Shown here: positions 5,155-11,943 of the stretch, one piece after another
Layout: each line of letters opens with the position of its first letter
How positions within the stretch are numbered: the first letter of the stretch is position 1
Assembly (NCBI GenBank): GCA_035528995.1
Contig: DATKXO010000331.1
Coordinates: 1-11,943 of the forward strand
DNA length: 11,943 nucleotides
Source: DATKXO01 sp035528995
Lineage (GTDB): Bacteria > Planctomycetota > Phycisphaerae > UBA1845
Reading direction: 5' to 3'
The notes under the pieces: generated by a model
Databases searched by the model: none
Told to the model about the DNA's origin: nothing
The model's input: only the letters and a program-made list of their open reading frames with translations
Position numbers and translations under genes: made by a program

Positions 5155-6210
5155 ATGAAAAGATTGCCACTAGCCATTCTCGCCCTTTCCATTGCCGTGG
5201 CCGGGACCGCGAATGCCCAGATCCCGGGCAACCTCACCGGCAAGGCCAAGAAAGCAATCGAGAAGAAGCTCAGCGACAAGGACAAGGAAGCCGACGAGCA
5301 GCAGGCCAGCGACAAGTCGGGTTCCCGCCCGCCGGCCAACAAGGACGCCGGCCGCAAGTACGCCCCCGGCCTCTCGTACTCCTCGGTGCTCAACGGCCTA
5401 CAGATGCTGGCCAAGAACGGCGGGTTCAGCCTGCATCACATCCAGGCGACGTTCCTGCCCGAGGACTACAAGGAAGGCTTCAGCGTGCTGCGGACCGCCG
5501 ACGGCAAGGAGATCTACCGGTTCGACTGGAAGCCGCAGATACTCGAGAAGCCGTACGCGCTGCTGGACAACACCAAGACGACGGACCTGGCGACCGGCGA
5601 GACGCCGCCCGGCGCGGTCCCGCTCACCACGCCCGGAGACTACGTGCTCGACTTCTACCTCCCCACCGAGCACTTCTACTCCTTCCCCTTCTCGGTGGTG
5701 AAGATAGCCGGCGACGATCCTTTCGGCCCAGGCGAGTGCTACACGCTCGACGGCGACTGGCGCGACTGGGGCTACCTCTACTACAGCGAGGCCAGGCCGG
5801 ACCAATCGCTGCAATGGAAGGCCTGGCTGCGGAACGACGGCTGCGAGGAGAAACCGCTCGAGATTCGCATCGAGATCACTCGCGATCAGGACGGCGAGCT
5901 GGTCTGCACCAGCCGCGAGAACACCACCTACAAAGTCCAGCCCAAGTGGATCCGCTTCGAGTTCGACATGGTCTTCCCCAAGGGCAAGGAAGTCCCCCAC
6001 GGCACCTATTTCAAAGCCCAGGACCTGCTCGAGACCGACGGAGCCTACACGCTCAACATGAAGCTGGACGGCCAGCCCTACGGCACCTGGCGATTCGCCG
6101 TCCAGGGCGGCAAGTTCAACTACACCGGCCGCACGCTGCGCGGAGAAACCGATCCCCTGACCTTCATCGAGGGCGGCCGCGACGCCTGGTGGTACGCCAG
6201 AGAGAAGTAG
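5155..6210 (+). CDS. Secreted protein of unknown function
   Basis: This 351-residue protein has a clear Sec signal peptide (Lys-Arg at 2-3, a hydrophobic core, likely cleavage after A-N-A at ~21). A Lys/Asp/Glu/Gln-rich, probably flexible or helical stretch runs to ~65. The rest is dense in aromatic residues and alternating strands (GDYVLDFYLPTEHFYSFPF, GDWRDWGYLYYSEA, WIRFEFDMVF, YGTWRFAVQGGKFNY), which suggests a beta-sandwich or several beta-domains. There are three Cys, one in G-E-C-Y-T-L and another in D-G-C-E-E-K. I recognise no family or catalytic motif. It is probably periplasmic or outside the cell. It appears to be a single-gene unit, convergent with the serine hydrolase; it could be substrate-binding or structural. 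Confidence 0.75.
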   Translation: MKRLPLAILALSIAVAGTANAQIPGNLTGKAKKAIEKKLSDKDKEADEQQASDKSGSRPPANKDAGRKYAPGLSYSSVLNGLQMLAKNGGFSLHHIQATFLPEDYKEGFSVLRTADGKEIYRFDWKPQILEKPYALLDNTKTTDLATGETPPGAVPLTTPGDYVLDFYLPTEHFYSFPFSVVKIAGDDPFGPGECYTLDGDWRDWGYLYYSEARPDQSLQWKAWLRNDGCEEKPLEIRIEITRDQDGELVCTSRENTTYKVQPKWIRFEFDMVFPKGKEVPHGTYFKAQDLLETDGAYTLNMKLDGQPYGTWRFAVQGGKFNYTGRTLRGETDPLTFIEGGRDAWWYAREK

Positions 6211-6318
6211 ATGAGCGCGGCGTCGCCAGTTCGAGCCCTGACGCCGAGGACCGGGGCAGCGCCGAATCCGATCGAGTTCGCCACGGCAGGCCGCTCGTCC
6301 TGCCGATGACATCGCTGT

Positions 6319-6359
6319 AATTACCGACCCAGCGCCGATAGTGAATCGCCGCGCCCGCG
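6319..6359 (-). pseudogene. Possible relic of a comM 3' end
   Basis: About 33 of 42 aligned bases match the 3' end of comM at 9211-9252, with a 12-base identical run (TAGTGAATCGCC) and a one-base deletion. On the minus strand it reads A-I-H-Y-R-R in the comM frame and is then frameshifted. It lies in the otherwise empty 195-base gap between convergent genes. Confidence 0.4.
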
Positions 6360-6405
6360 CGTTCGCCCGCCCGGCCCGATCCCGGACCGTGGCCGTTCTC
6401 GTCCT

Positions 6406-7677
6406 CTACGAATCGACGGCGGCCGGCTGGTCGGGAGCCTCATTCCGCGTGATGGTCGGCTCGATGAGCAGGCGCTCGATCGCGCTCTCCAGCAAGATGC
6501 CCGTGCGGTTGCCGCGCGACTGTGTGAAATACAACACCATCAGGTCATGCTTCGGCCAGGCCCACGCCCAGGTGCCGTCGGAACCCGCGTGGCCGAAGAC
6601 GACCGGCTTCGCCTCGCCGGGACTCTCGCCCTCTGCGTGCAGAATCCAGAGCCGGCCGTAGAAAACATGCAGCCCCCGAAAATTCGTCGGGTAGGCCATT
6701 CCCGACACCGGCATGAGGGCCCGCTTGACGGTCGCCTCGGCCAGCAGCCGCCGCCCGCCGACCACCCCTTTATCCATCCACAGGGCGAGGAATCTCGCGT
6801 AGTCGAGCGGCGTGCTGTACCAGGTCGTTCCGGAACCCTTGACGAACGGCGCCATCGGCCCGTCCGTCGGTTTCCAGTAGCGGTACCACGCTTCCAACGA
6901 TGCGGTGTGGTTGCTGCTGATCCGCCGGCGTCGTGGATCATGGTTGTCGGCCGCCGCGAAGTCGCGTGTCATGGCGAAGCTGTCGGCCATACCGGCCGGC
7001 TCGAAGAGACGCTGGGTCACGAAGCGCTCCAGCGGCAGGCCGGAGACCTCGGTGACGATCGCGCCGAGGATATCGACGCCGGGATCGCTGTAGGTGAAGC
7101 CGTTGCCGGGCTCGAATTGATCCGGGCCGCGCTCGCCCCAGTAGTCGGCCAAGCCGCGCAGCGTCTTGTACTGGGTCAGCGGTTTGGGCGGCGACGCCTG
7201 CGGAAAGCCGCTGCGGTGCGTCAGCAGGTGGTCGATCGTGATCTTGCCCGACTTGTCATTGTCGAAACTGGGAAAGAACTTGGCAGCCCGGTCATCCAGA
7301 GACAGCCTGCCGTCGTCGATCAGCATCTGGACGGCCGTCCCGACGATCGGCTTGGTCATCGAGCGGATGTTGAAGATCGTATTCGGCTCCATGGGGACTT
7401 TTTCGGGCAGGTCCTTCCAGCCGACCGATTCGTGCAGGACGGTCCGGCGATTCTTCACCACCAGCAGTTCCGCCCCCACGATGCGCCCGGCCTCGAACAG
7501 GCCGCGCACCTCCCCGGCCAGCTCCTGGAGCGCCTCGGACGACAGGCCCTGACTCTCCGGTGTGGCAACGGGAAACGCGCCCCCCTCCGACGCGGCGCCC
7601 AACGAGGGGAACCACGCCAGCCCGACAACGGCCAGCAGGATCGGCCAGCGGGCCAGGCGATTGTGTCCTGAGTTCAT
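6406..7677 (-). CDS. Secreted serine hydrolase, class C beta-lactamase / DD-peptidase fold
   Basis: This 423-residue protein has a signal peptide (Arg7-Arg10, hydrophobic run to ~25, likely cleavage near S-L-G-A-A-S). The serine beta-lactamase-like domain has S-M-T-K at 106-109 (nucleophile Ser106, general base Lys109), Y-S-D at 196-198 in place of Y-x-N, and H-A-G-S-D-G at 363-368 as the third motif. L-L-T-H-R-S-G and the G-N-G-F-T-Y-S-D-P-G block are typical of the family, which includes esterases and peptidases as well as class C beta-lactamases. Substrate cannot be told; a role in antibiotic resistance should not be assumed. The frame is open upstream almost to 8670, but ATG 7677 begins the signal peptide and has GGAG nine bases before it. 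Confidence 0.88.
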   Translation of the reverse strand: MNSGHNRLARWPILLAVVGLAWFPSLGAASEGGAFPVATPESQGLSSEALQELAGEVRGLFEAGRIVGAELLVVKNRRTVLHESVGWKDLPEKVPMEPNTIFNIRSMTKPIVGTAVQMLIDDGRLSLDDRAAKFFPSFDNDKSGKITIDHLLTHRSGFPQASPPKPLTQYKTLRGLADYWGERGPDQFEPGNGFTYSDPGVDILGAIVTEVSGLPLERFVTQRLFEPAGMADSFAMTRDFAAADNHDPRRRRISSNHTASLEAWYRYWKPTDGPMAPFVKGSGTTWYSTPLDYARFLALWMDKGVVGGRRLLAEATVKRALMPVSGMAYPTNFRGLHVFYGRLWILHAEGESPGEAKPVVFGHAGSDGTWAWAWPKHDLMVLYFTQSRGNRTGILLESAIERLLIEPTITRNEAPDQPAAVDS

Positions 7678-8028
7678 CGAATCGATCTCCACGGCATCAG
7701 TTGCAAGAGTGGCAATCCGACACGGCGCGACGCCCGCAGGTCCAGCGGCGAGCCCCCAACGCCTCTTCCTCCCGCCACGGTACGGCTTCCCCTGCCCTGG
7801 TGATGCCGGCTCGATTGTAATGCGACGGCCCCCCGCCCCACGCATCAGCACGTGTACGTTCTTGTCGGAATCTGTCTGCACTGACCAACAACGGCCCCCG
7901 CCCGGGGAGGAATGGACTCCGGATAGATTCTGCCGGAGGGATGGAATATTGCAGGGATGGACCCGAATATGGCGACGTAGGGACTGGCCGCGTCGCCGGC
8001 CGTGTGCCAGATCGAGCGGAGGATCGCC
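7678..8028. other. Divergent intergenic region
   Basis: This stretch separates the serine hydrolase and the small membrane protein. It holds a minus-strand TACAAT (7814-7819) without a good -35 and an inverted repeat CTCCGG/CCGGAG (7917-7938, 10-base loop). The minus-strand open frame across it shows no family features and is taken as chance. Confidence 0.4.
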
Positions 8029-8343
8029 ATGTTCCTGCCATTGGCCGAGATCGATTGGAATTCGGTGTTGGTGAACGAACCGGCTGTTCTGATCGTGTGT
8101 GCCCTTTGGGTGGTGGTTGGGCTGATCGTTCTTGCGGCGATCATCGCCGTCCAGTGGCGCAAGGTGCAGATAGCGAAGGAAAACGCGGCCCTGAAGCAGC
8201 AGATGATCGAACGCGGCTTCACCGCCGAACAGATCGTCAACGTCATCCAGGCAGGTGCCCCCGAGCGTCGACCCGGCCAGGCACCGCAGGCCGCTCAACG
8301 CACACCGGCCGGAGCCTGCTGCCCCGACCCGGTCGCTCACTGA
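8029..8343 (+). CDS. Small single-pass membrane protein with coiled-coil segment
   Basis: This 104-residue protein starts at ATG 8029, six bases after GGAGG. Residues ~18-42 form a strong transmembrane helix (starting AVLIVCALWVVVGLIVLAA). A charged helical stretch follows (W-R-K-V-Q-I-A-K-E-N-A-A-L-K-Q-Q-M-I-E-R-G), then F-T-A-E-Q-I-V-N-V-I-Q-A-G. The R-G-[FM]-[ST]-A-E-x-I ending occurs in many small bacterial membrane proteins of unknown role. The tail is Pro/Ala-rich with a Cys pair. It probably sits in the inner membrane with its C-terminal helix in the cytoplasm. No function can be assigned. Confidence 0.7.
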   Translation: MFLPLAEIDWNSVLVNEPAVLIVCALWVVVGLIVLAAIIAVQWRKVQIAKENAALKQQMIERGFTAEQIVNVIQAGAPERRPGQAPQAAQRTPAGACCPDPVAH

Positions 8344-8420
8344 GACCCTTCGCCGCTCCCACTGTCCGTCAACGCACCCGGCCCGGATCACATCCCGCAG
8401 AGTGGACACCGTCGAGCCAG

Positions 8421-8526
8421 GTAGGGCAGGTCGATGACCTGCCTTTACCATCCGTCGACGAGTCGCGGGAACGTCAAAGATGCTGTAGCAGGATAGTGGA
8501 GGCAGGCGAATCATCTGCCCTACCAC
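8421..8526. repeat. Pair of REP-like palindromes in inverted arrangement
   Basis: The first palindrome is GGCAGGTC-GAT-GACCTGCC (8425-8443), flanked by GTA and TTTAC. The second is GTGG-A-GGCAG ... CTGCC-CTA-CCAC (8496-8526). The outer ends GTAGGGCAG (8421-8429) and CTGCCCTAC (8515-8523) are exact inverted copies. The unit fills the space between convergent genes and stops two bases before the DUF4375 stop codon. The first hairpin, followed by TTTA, may also terminate the small membrane protein gene. Confidence 0.65.
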
Positions 8527-8527
8527 A

Positions 8528-9157
8528 CTACTTGAAGAACGCCTCCGGGTTTGCGCGGATGTAGTCGCCGATGAACAAATAGAACTGATCGCCCTCCCCG
8601 TACAACTCAAAGAAGCGGCTATCCAGCTCGTCCAGCCCCTCCACCATCGCTTTATGCTCCTCCGCCACATCTACGTAAGGATCTTCGGGCATGAGCCTCA
8701 TACGCTCCGTGCGGGTCTTCGGCAGCTTGCCGCCGGGAAACAGCGAGATCGCCTGCTCCAGCAGTCCAGCGTACTCGGTCGCCCCCAACTTCCTGAAGCC
8801 ATCGAGCGCCTTCCGAGGCAAATCGGCGTTGGAATTGTACAGGTACTGCCAAAACCCGCCGTTGACAACCTCTCGTTCGACCCAGACCACCGCGTACACG
8901 GCAAGTTGGCCCTCGGTCACTCCTGCCCACTCGGCAGGCAGTTTCTCGTCATCATCGCTCCCCTGAGCGAGCGTCCAGATCGGTTCGACCACGGCCCACG
9001 CCAGCGAAGCGTCATCCATCTCCGCCGTGGCAGCTTCTATCCTGAAGTCTCGCCCCCCTCTTAAGCTCCTAGCCGTGCCTTCCCCTGGCTGTCGCGACAG
9101 TTGCCAAACGACCACTACTACCACGCACAGTGCAACGACGATTCCTATCATCTTCAT
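8528..9157 (-). CDS. Membrane-anchored DUF4375-type protein
   Basis: A 209-residue protein. The N-terminus (residues 3-19, Val-rich) is an uncleaved signal anchor or membrane helix. Residues ~80-205 resemble DUF4375 (DMP19-like): Q-L-A-V-Y-A-V, then E-V-V-N-G-G-F-W-Q-Y-L-Y-N-S at 96-109, the family's signature, then A-L-D-G-F-R-K-L-G-A, E-Q-A-I-S-L-F-P-G-G, and a C-terminal F-F-E-L-Y-G ... I-R-A-N-P-E-A-F. The biochemical role of the family is not known. It starts 49 bases after the comM stop on the same strand, so the two may be co-transcribed. The ribosome binding site is weak. Confidence 0.75.
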   Translation of the reverse strand: MKMIGIVVALCVVVVVVWQLSRQPGEGTARSLRGGRDFRIEAATAEMDDASLAWAVVEPIWTLAQGSDDDEKLPAEWAGVTEGQLAVYAVVWVEREVVNGGFWQYLYNSNADLPRKALDGFRKLGATEYAGLLEQAISLFPGGKLPKTRTERMRLMPEDPYVDVAEEHKAMVEGLDELDSRFFELYGEGDQFYLFIGDYIRANPEAFFK

Positions 9158-9206
9158 GGCCTGGACATCCGCAAACAGGGTGGTCCTCGAATCGAATGCT
9201 ACACAA

Positions 9207-10736
9207 CTACAACTGCCGATCCAGGCGGCGGTAGTGAATCGCCTCGGCCACGTGCTCGGCCGCTATGTTTTCGGCGTCGGCCAGGTCGGCGATCGTGCGG
9301 CTGATCCGCAGAATCTTGTCGTGGGCCCGGGCTGACAGGCCCAACTCGGTCATGGCCTGGCGCAGGATCAGCTCGCCCGACTCGTCCAGCTTGCAGTGCT
9401 TGCGCACCAACTTCGTGCCCATGCGACCGTTGGTCATCACACTGTCAGCGCCGAACCGGGCCCGCTGATGCTTCCGGGCCGCCAGCACCTGTTCGCGCAC
9501 CGACGACGACGGCGTCCCGTCACGCTCGCTGCGCAACTCGATGAACGGGACGGCCGGCACCTCCACGTGAATGTCGATCCGATCCACCAGCGGCCCGCTG
9601 ATCCGGGCCAGATACTTGTCGATCTGCGGGGCCGTGCACTTGCACGGCTTGCGCGGGTCGGTGAAGTAACCGCAGGGGCAGGGGTTCATGGCCGCCACCA
9701 TCATGAACGACGCCGGAAAACAGATCGTCATGTGCGCCCGGGCGATGGTGACGGTCCCGTCCTCCAACGGCTGGCGCAGGGCCTCCAGCGTCTGCCGCGA
9801 GAACTCCGGAAACTCGTCCAGAAACAGAACGCCGTGATGAGCCAGCGACACCTCGCCGGCCTGCGGGATCGTCCCCCCACCGACCATGGCCGGCGTACTG
9901 GCCGAATGGTGCGGACAGCGGACCGGCCGCGTCGCCAGCAGCGGCTGCCCGGCCTTCAGCTCACCGGCCACCGAGTGAATCCGCGTCGTCTCCAGCGACT
10001 CGGCCAGCAGCAGCGGCGGCAGGATGGTCGGCAGCCGTTTGGCCAGCATGGTCTTGCCCGACCCCGGCGGCCCGATCAGCAGCACGTTGTGCATACCGGC
10101 CGCCGCGATAGCCATCGCCCGCTTGACGTGCTCCTGACCGCGCACGTCGGCGAAGTCGCGGTCGTACACCGACGACGCGGCGAACACCGCGTCCAGATCG
10201 ACGGTCACCGGCTCGATGGGAAGCTGACCGGACAGAAACCCGATCGCCTCGGTCAGGCAGGTCACCGGAATGACGGACAGCCCGTCCACCACGGCCGCCT
10301 CGGCCGAGTTCTCTTCCGGCACGATGATCCCGCGGAACCCGCGCTGTTGGGCCAGCATCGCCGCCGACAGCGCCCCGCGAACCCGCCGAACTCGCCCGTC
10401 CAGGGCCAGCTCGCCCAACACCAGGTACTTGTCCGATTCCTCGGCCACCACCTCGCCGTTGGCGAAGATGATCCCCAGTGCGATGGGCAGATCGAAGATC
10501 GGCCCCTCTTTGCGCAGGTCGGCCGGTGCCAGGTTCACCACGGTCTTGTAACGCGGAAACTGATAGCCCGAGTTCTGCAGCGCGCTGCGTACGCGCTCGA
10601 TGCTCTCTTTGACGGCGGCGTCGGGCAGCCCGACGATGGCCGCCCCGGCGAAGCCGCGCCGGGCCACGTCCACCTCGACCTCGATCGGAACAGCCTCGAT
10701 GCCGAAGAATGCCGCGCTCTGCAGATGGGCGATCAT
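9207..10736 (-). CDS. comM: ComM/YifB AAA ATPase (Mg-chelatase-like)
   Basis: This 509-residue protein is full length for the family. The N-terminal ChlI/Lon-protease-like domain (~1-165) begins F-F-G-I-E-A and contains I-V-G-L-P-D-A-A-V-K-E-S. The AAA domain has Walker A G-P-P-G-S-G-K-T at 222-229, R-P-V-R-C-P-H-H-S at ~270-278, Walker B L-F-L-D-E-F at 304-309, the four-Cys motif N-P-C-P-C-G-x8-C-x-C, and S-G-P-L-V-D-R-I-D at 380-388 with the arginine finger. A C-terminal Mg-chelatase helical domain ends in A-I-H-Y-R-R-L-D-R. In naturally competent bacteria ComM is a hexameric helicase promoting branch migration during transformation; it also occurs in species with no known competence. ATG 10736 gives the canonical M-I-A-H-L-Q-S start. 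An in-frame extension to 10832 is not family-like. No ribosome binding site is seen. Confidence 0.95.
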   Translation of the reverse strand: MIAHLQSAAFFGIEAVPIEVEVDVARRGFAGAAIVGLPDAAVKESIERVRSALQNSGYQFPRYKTVVNLAPADLRKEGPIFDLPIALGIIFANGEVVAEESDKYLVLGELALDGRVRRVRGALSAAMLAQQRGFRGIIVPEENSAEAAVVDGLSVIPVTCLTEAIGFLSGQLPIEPVTVDLDAVFAASSVYDRDFADVRGQEHVKRAMAIAAAGMHNVLLIGPPGSGKTMLAKRLPTILPPLLLAESLETTRIHSVAGELKAGQPLLATRPVRCPHHSASTPAMVGGGTIPQAGEVSLAHHGVLFLDEFPEFSRQTLEALRQPLEDGTVTIARAHMTICFPASFMMVAAMNPCPCGYFTDPRKPCKCTAPQIDKYLARISGPLVDRIDIHVEVPAVPFIELRSERDGTPSSSVREQVLAARKHQRARFGADSVMTNGRMGTKLVRKHCKLDESGELILRQAMTELGLSARAHDKILRISRTIADLADAENIAAEHVAEAIHYRRLDRQL

Positions 10737-10745
10737 GGCGGCGGG

Positions 10746-10751
10746 ATTGTA
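10746..10751 (-). promoter_or_regulatory. Candidate -10 box of comM
   Basis: On the minus strand TACAAT (5 of 6) ends nine bases before ATG 10736, with no clear -35. If active, the transcript would start within a few bases of the start codon, giving a leaderless or nearly leaderless message. Confidence 0.35.
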
Positions 10752-10967
10752 CCGCAACACCAAACAGAATGCGACCATTTCCCGCCCGGCAGGGTGAAAC
10801 GCTCGATTCACACCCCCCGGCTGTGCCCGCACTGTGCGGCACCCTCCGCCGGATACACTCGACTAACTGCTGAAGACAGCCGGAATGACCCGACGGAGAA
10901 CATGCCCGTCACACGCACAGTCTCGCAGTCAGTGACGGTCGACTGCCCACTGGGGCCCGGATCGGAC

Positions 10968-11006
10968 GCCGGCACACTGGCCGAATGGTGCGGGCAGCGG
11001 ACCGGC
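10968..11006 (-). pseudogene. 39-base near-copy of an internal comM segment
   Basis: 36 of 39 bases equal comM at 9889-9927, on the same strand. It would read P-V-R-C-P-H-H-S-A-S-V-P-A against P-V-R-C-P-H-H-S-A-S-T-P-A in ComM; one difference is synonymous and two change one codon. The flanks on both sides are unrelated, and no long frame surrounds it. It lies in the 300-base gap between comM and the methyltransferase gene, which otherwise shows only an inverted repeat (10823-10842). Confidence 0.6.
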
Positions 11007-11037
11007 TCAAACTTGGTGCTGGGTCTCGCCGATCACG

Positions 11038-11904
11038 TCATTCGTCACAAGGGGCGTCACGGCCAGTCGGCTTCCTCGCGAGAATCGCCATCAAGTTTGG
11101 TGGCGTGGGGTCCCGGTCGCCCGTGAGCGAAGGCCCGAGCTCAGCCTCCGGGAAACCCTGCTCAGCGAGCAGCGAGCGGTACTCCGCATCAGAATATGCC
11201 TGATAGCTGGCTGCATATCGCACCACGTCACCGGTTGCCGCGTCGATGACGAAGAACTGGCGGGTGGCGGCCTGGCTGGCTTCATCCCAGTGGGCCTGCT
11301 GAAGATAGAGATGCGGGCGATCCGAGAACAGCCCCGAATCGAGGGCTTCCCAAGTACGGCTCCCTTCGCCGATTGACACCACGGCCTCGCGTGAATGCGG
11401 TTCGAGAAGAATGAGCCCGCCGGGCTCGAGGGCGGCGCGAACCTTGTGCAGAATAGCGCTGACATCCGCCGGGCGGAAGACGTTGAACTCGCCGTAGAGC
11501 ATCATGACCAGCCCGAATTCGCACCCGTAGTCAACTTGGCGGATGTCCCCCTCGATGAACGTGCATCGGTCGTTCCCAGCGCTCTTGCGGGCAGCATACG
11601 CGATTGATGCAGGCGAGTAATCAATGCCCACGTACTGGTGGCCACGCTCGGCCAGACGAATGCCGTACAGACCCGGGCCACAGCACAGATCCAGGATCCT
11701 GGTAGAACGGGCACACAGCACGTGCTCGTGGATCCAGGCAACTTGGTGGTCGATCGTCTCCTGGCGGCGGCTGGCGAGATCATGGTCCGGCGAGAGATGC
11801 TCGCGCAACATCCGCTCGCTGAACTCCGGATCGTTCCACGGGATATTGTCCCCCTGAGTCCACGGCATCGGGGGGGACTCGCGAATCATGTCCGGAATCT
11901 GCAT
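11038..11904 (-). CDS. Class I SAM-dependent methyltransferase
   Basis: A 288-residue protein with a Rossmann-fold methyltransferase core. Motif I is I-L-D-L-C-C-G-P-G-L-Y-G at 70-81. Asp95 in G-I-D-Y-S is the SAM ribose-binding acid. E-G-D-I-R-Q-V-D-Y at 118-126 is motif III-like. The strand F-G-L-V-M-M-L-Y-G-E-F-N-V-F and the post-motif L-E-P-G-G-L-I-L-L-E follow. The N-terminal ~60 residues (W-N-D-P-E-F-S-E-R-M-L-R-E-H) and the C-terminal beta-strands probably form the substrate lid. The Cys-Cys in motif I is unusual but seen in related small-molecule methyltransferases. Substrate is unknown. AGAGGGA lies ~10 bases before ATG 11904. Confidence 0.85.
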   Translation of the reverse strand: MQIPDMIRESPPMPWTQGDNIPWNDPEFSERMLREHLSPDHDLASRRQETIDHQVAWIHEHVLCARSTRILDLCCGPGLYGIRLAERGHQYVGIDYSPASIAYAARKSAGNDRCTFIEGDIRQVDYGCEFGLVMMLYGEFNVFRPADVSAILHKVRAALEPGGLILLEPHSREAVVSIGEGSRTWEALDSGLFSDRPHLYLQQAHWDEASQAATRQFFVIDAATGDVVRYAASYQAYSDAEYRSLLAEQGFPEAELGPSLTGDRDPTPPNLMAILARKPTGRDAPCDE

Positions 11905-11943
11905 GCTTCGGCGTCCCTCTCAAGCTGGAGCGTTCTCTGCGCA

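Noticed and set aside
6226..6245. GTTCGAGCC, like a tRNA T-arm
   Set aside because: There is no acceptor stem, anticodon arm or D-arm around it.
6547..7671. A 374-codon plus-strand frame across the serine hydrolase
   Set aside because: It is the antisense shadow of the hydrolase, with Arg/Gln-rich sequence and no recognisable domain.
6406..7677. Antibiotic-resistance beta-lactamase
   Set aside because: The motifs support the fold only; Y-S-D in place of Y-x-N and the family's many esterases and peptidases make a resistance claim unsupported.
7678..8670. Upstream extension of the serine hydrolase frame, adding ~330 residues
   Set aside because: The extension would cross the small membrane protein gene on the other strand and bury a clean signal peptide that begins at ATG 7677 with its own ribosome binding site.
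10823..10842. Inverted repeat GTGCCCGCAC / GTGCGGCAC upstream of comM
   Set aside because: The stem has a bulge and almost no loop, no T-tract follows on either strand, and it sits too far from either gene to read as a terminator or operator with confidence.
9396..11126. A 576-codon open frame on the plus strand across comM
   Set aside because: It is antisense to a clear ComM gene in GC-rich DNA, is rich in Arg/His/Gly/Pro, and has no family motifs or ribosome binding site.

Overview
The window is a GC-rich stretch of bacterial chromosome, mostly single-copy genes of a free-living bacterium. Two start sites carry a near-perfect AAAGGAGG ribosome binding site seven bases before ATG. There are Sec signal peptides, a lipobox lipoprotein and promoter-like TTGA/TATAG boxes, so the cell is probably diderm. 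Gene style and short REP-like palindromes suggest Planctomycetota or a related group. That placement is inference; no marker gene is present.

Layout. At the left edge is the C-terminal part of an MFS-type transporter (2-379, +). It meets tail to tail a degenerate beta-ketoacyl-synthase-like gene (376-1395, -), and the two stop codons share a CTAG. Next on the plus strand are a small lipoprotein (1691-2260) with a terminator hairpin, then an IDI-type Nudix protein (2481-3050) whose catalytic cysteine position is alanine.

The centre is the most notable part: a two-gene cassette at 3156-4686 (+). The first gene encodes a 239-residue protein with an N-terminal LigA/SonA-like helical leader and two tandem modules, each ending in Y-x-A-S-[LI]-H-P. 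The second overlaps it by 8 bases and encodes a tetrapyrrole-methylase-fold methyltransferase. It has the Y-x5-R-x3-Y spacing of the borosin alpha-N-methyltransferases (OphMA, SonM). I read this as a split borosin RiPP system with a long, two-module precursor: the leader would dock on the methyltransferase, which would methylate backbone amides in the modules. No transporter or peptidase is adjacent.

Then come a ~470-base intergenic stretch with a tandem 13-base repeat, a secreted protein of unknown function (5155-6210, +), and a convergent secreted serine hydrolase of the class C beta-lactamase fold (6406-7677, -). They are followed by a small single-pass membrane protein (8029-8343, +), a pair of REP-like palindromes (8421-8526), a DUF4375-type protein (8528-9157, -), the comM/yifB AAA ATPase (9207-10736, -) and a class I SAM methyltransferase (11038-11904, -). 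comM and the DUF4375 gene may be co-transcribed (49-base gap).

Two intergenic stretches (10968-11006 and 6319-6359) closely resemble internal and 3'-terminal pieces of comM, as if relics of a second copy lie scattered here. Function statements rest on motif recognition by eye; no database search was possible.
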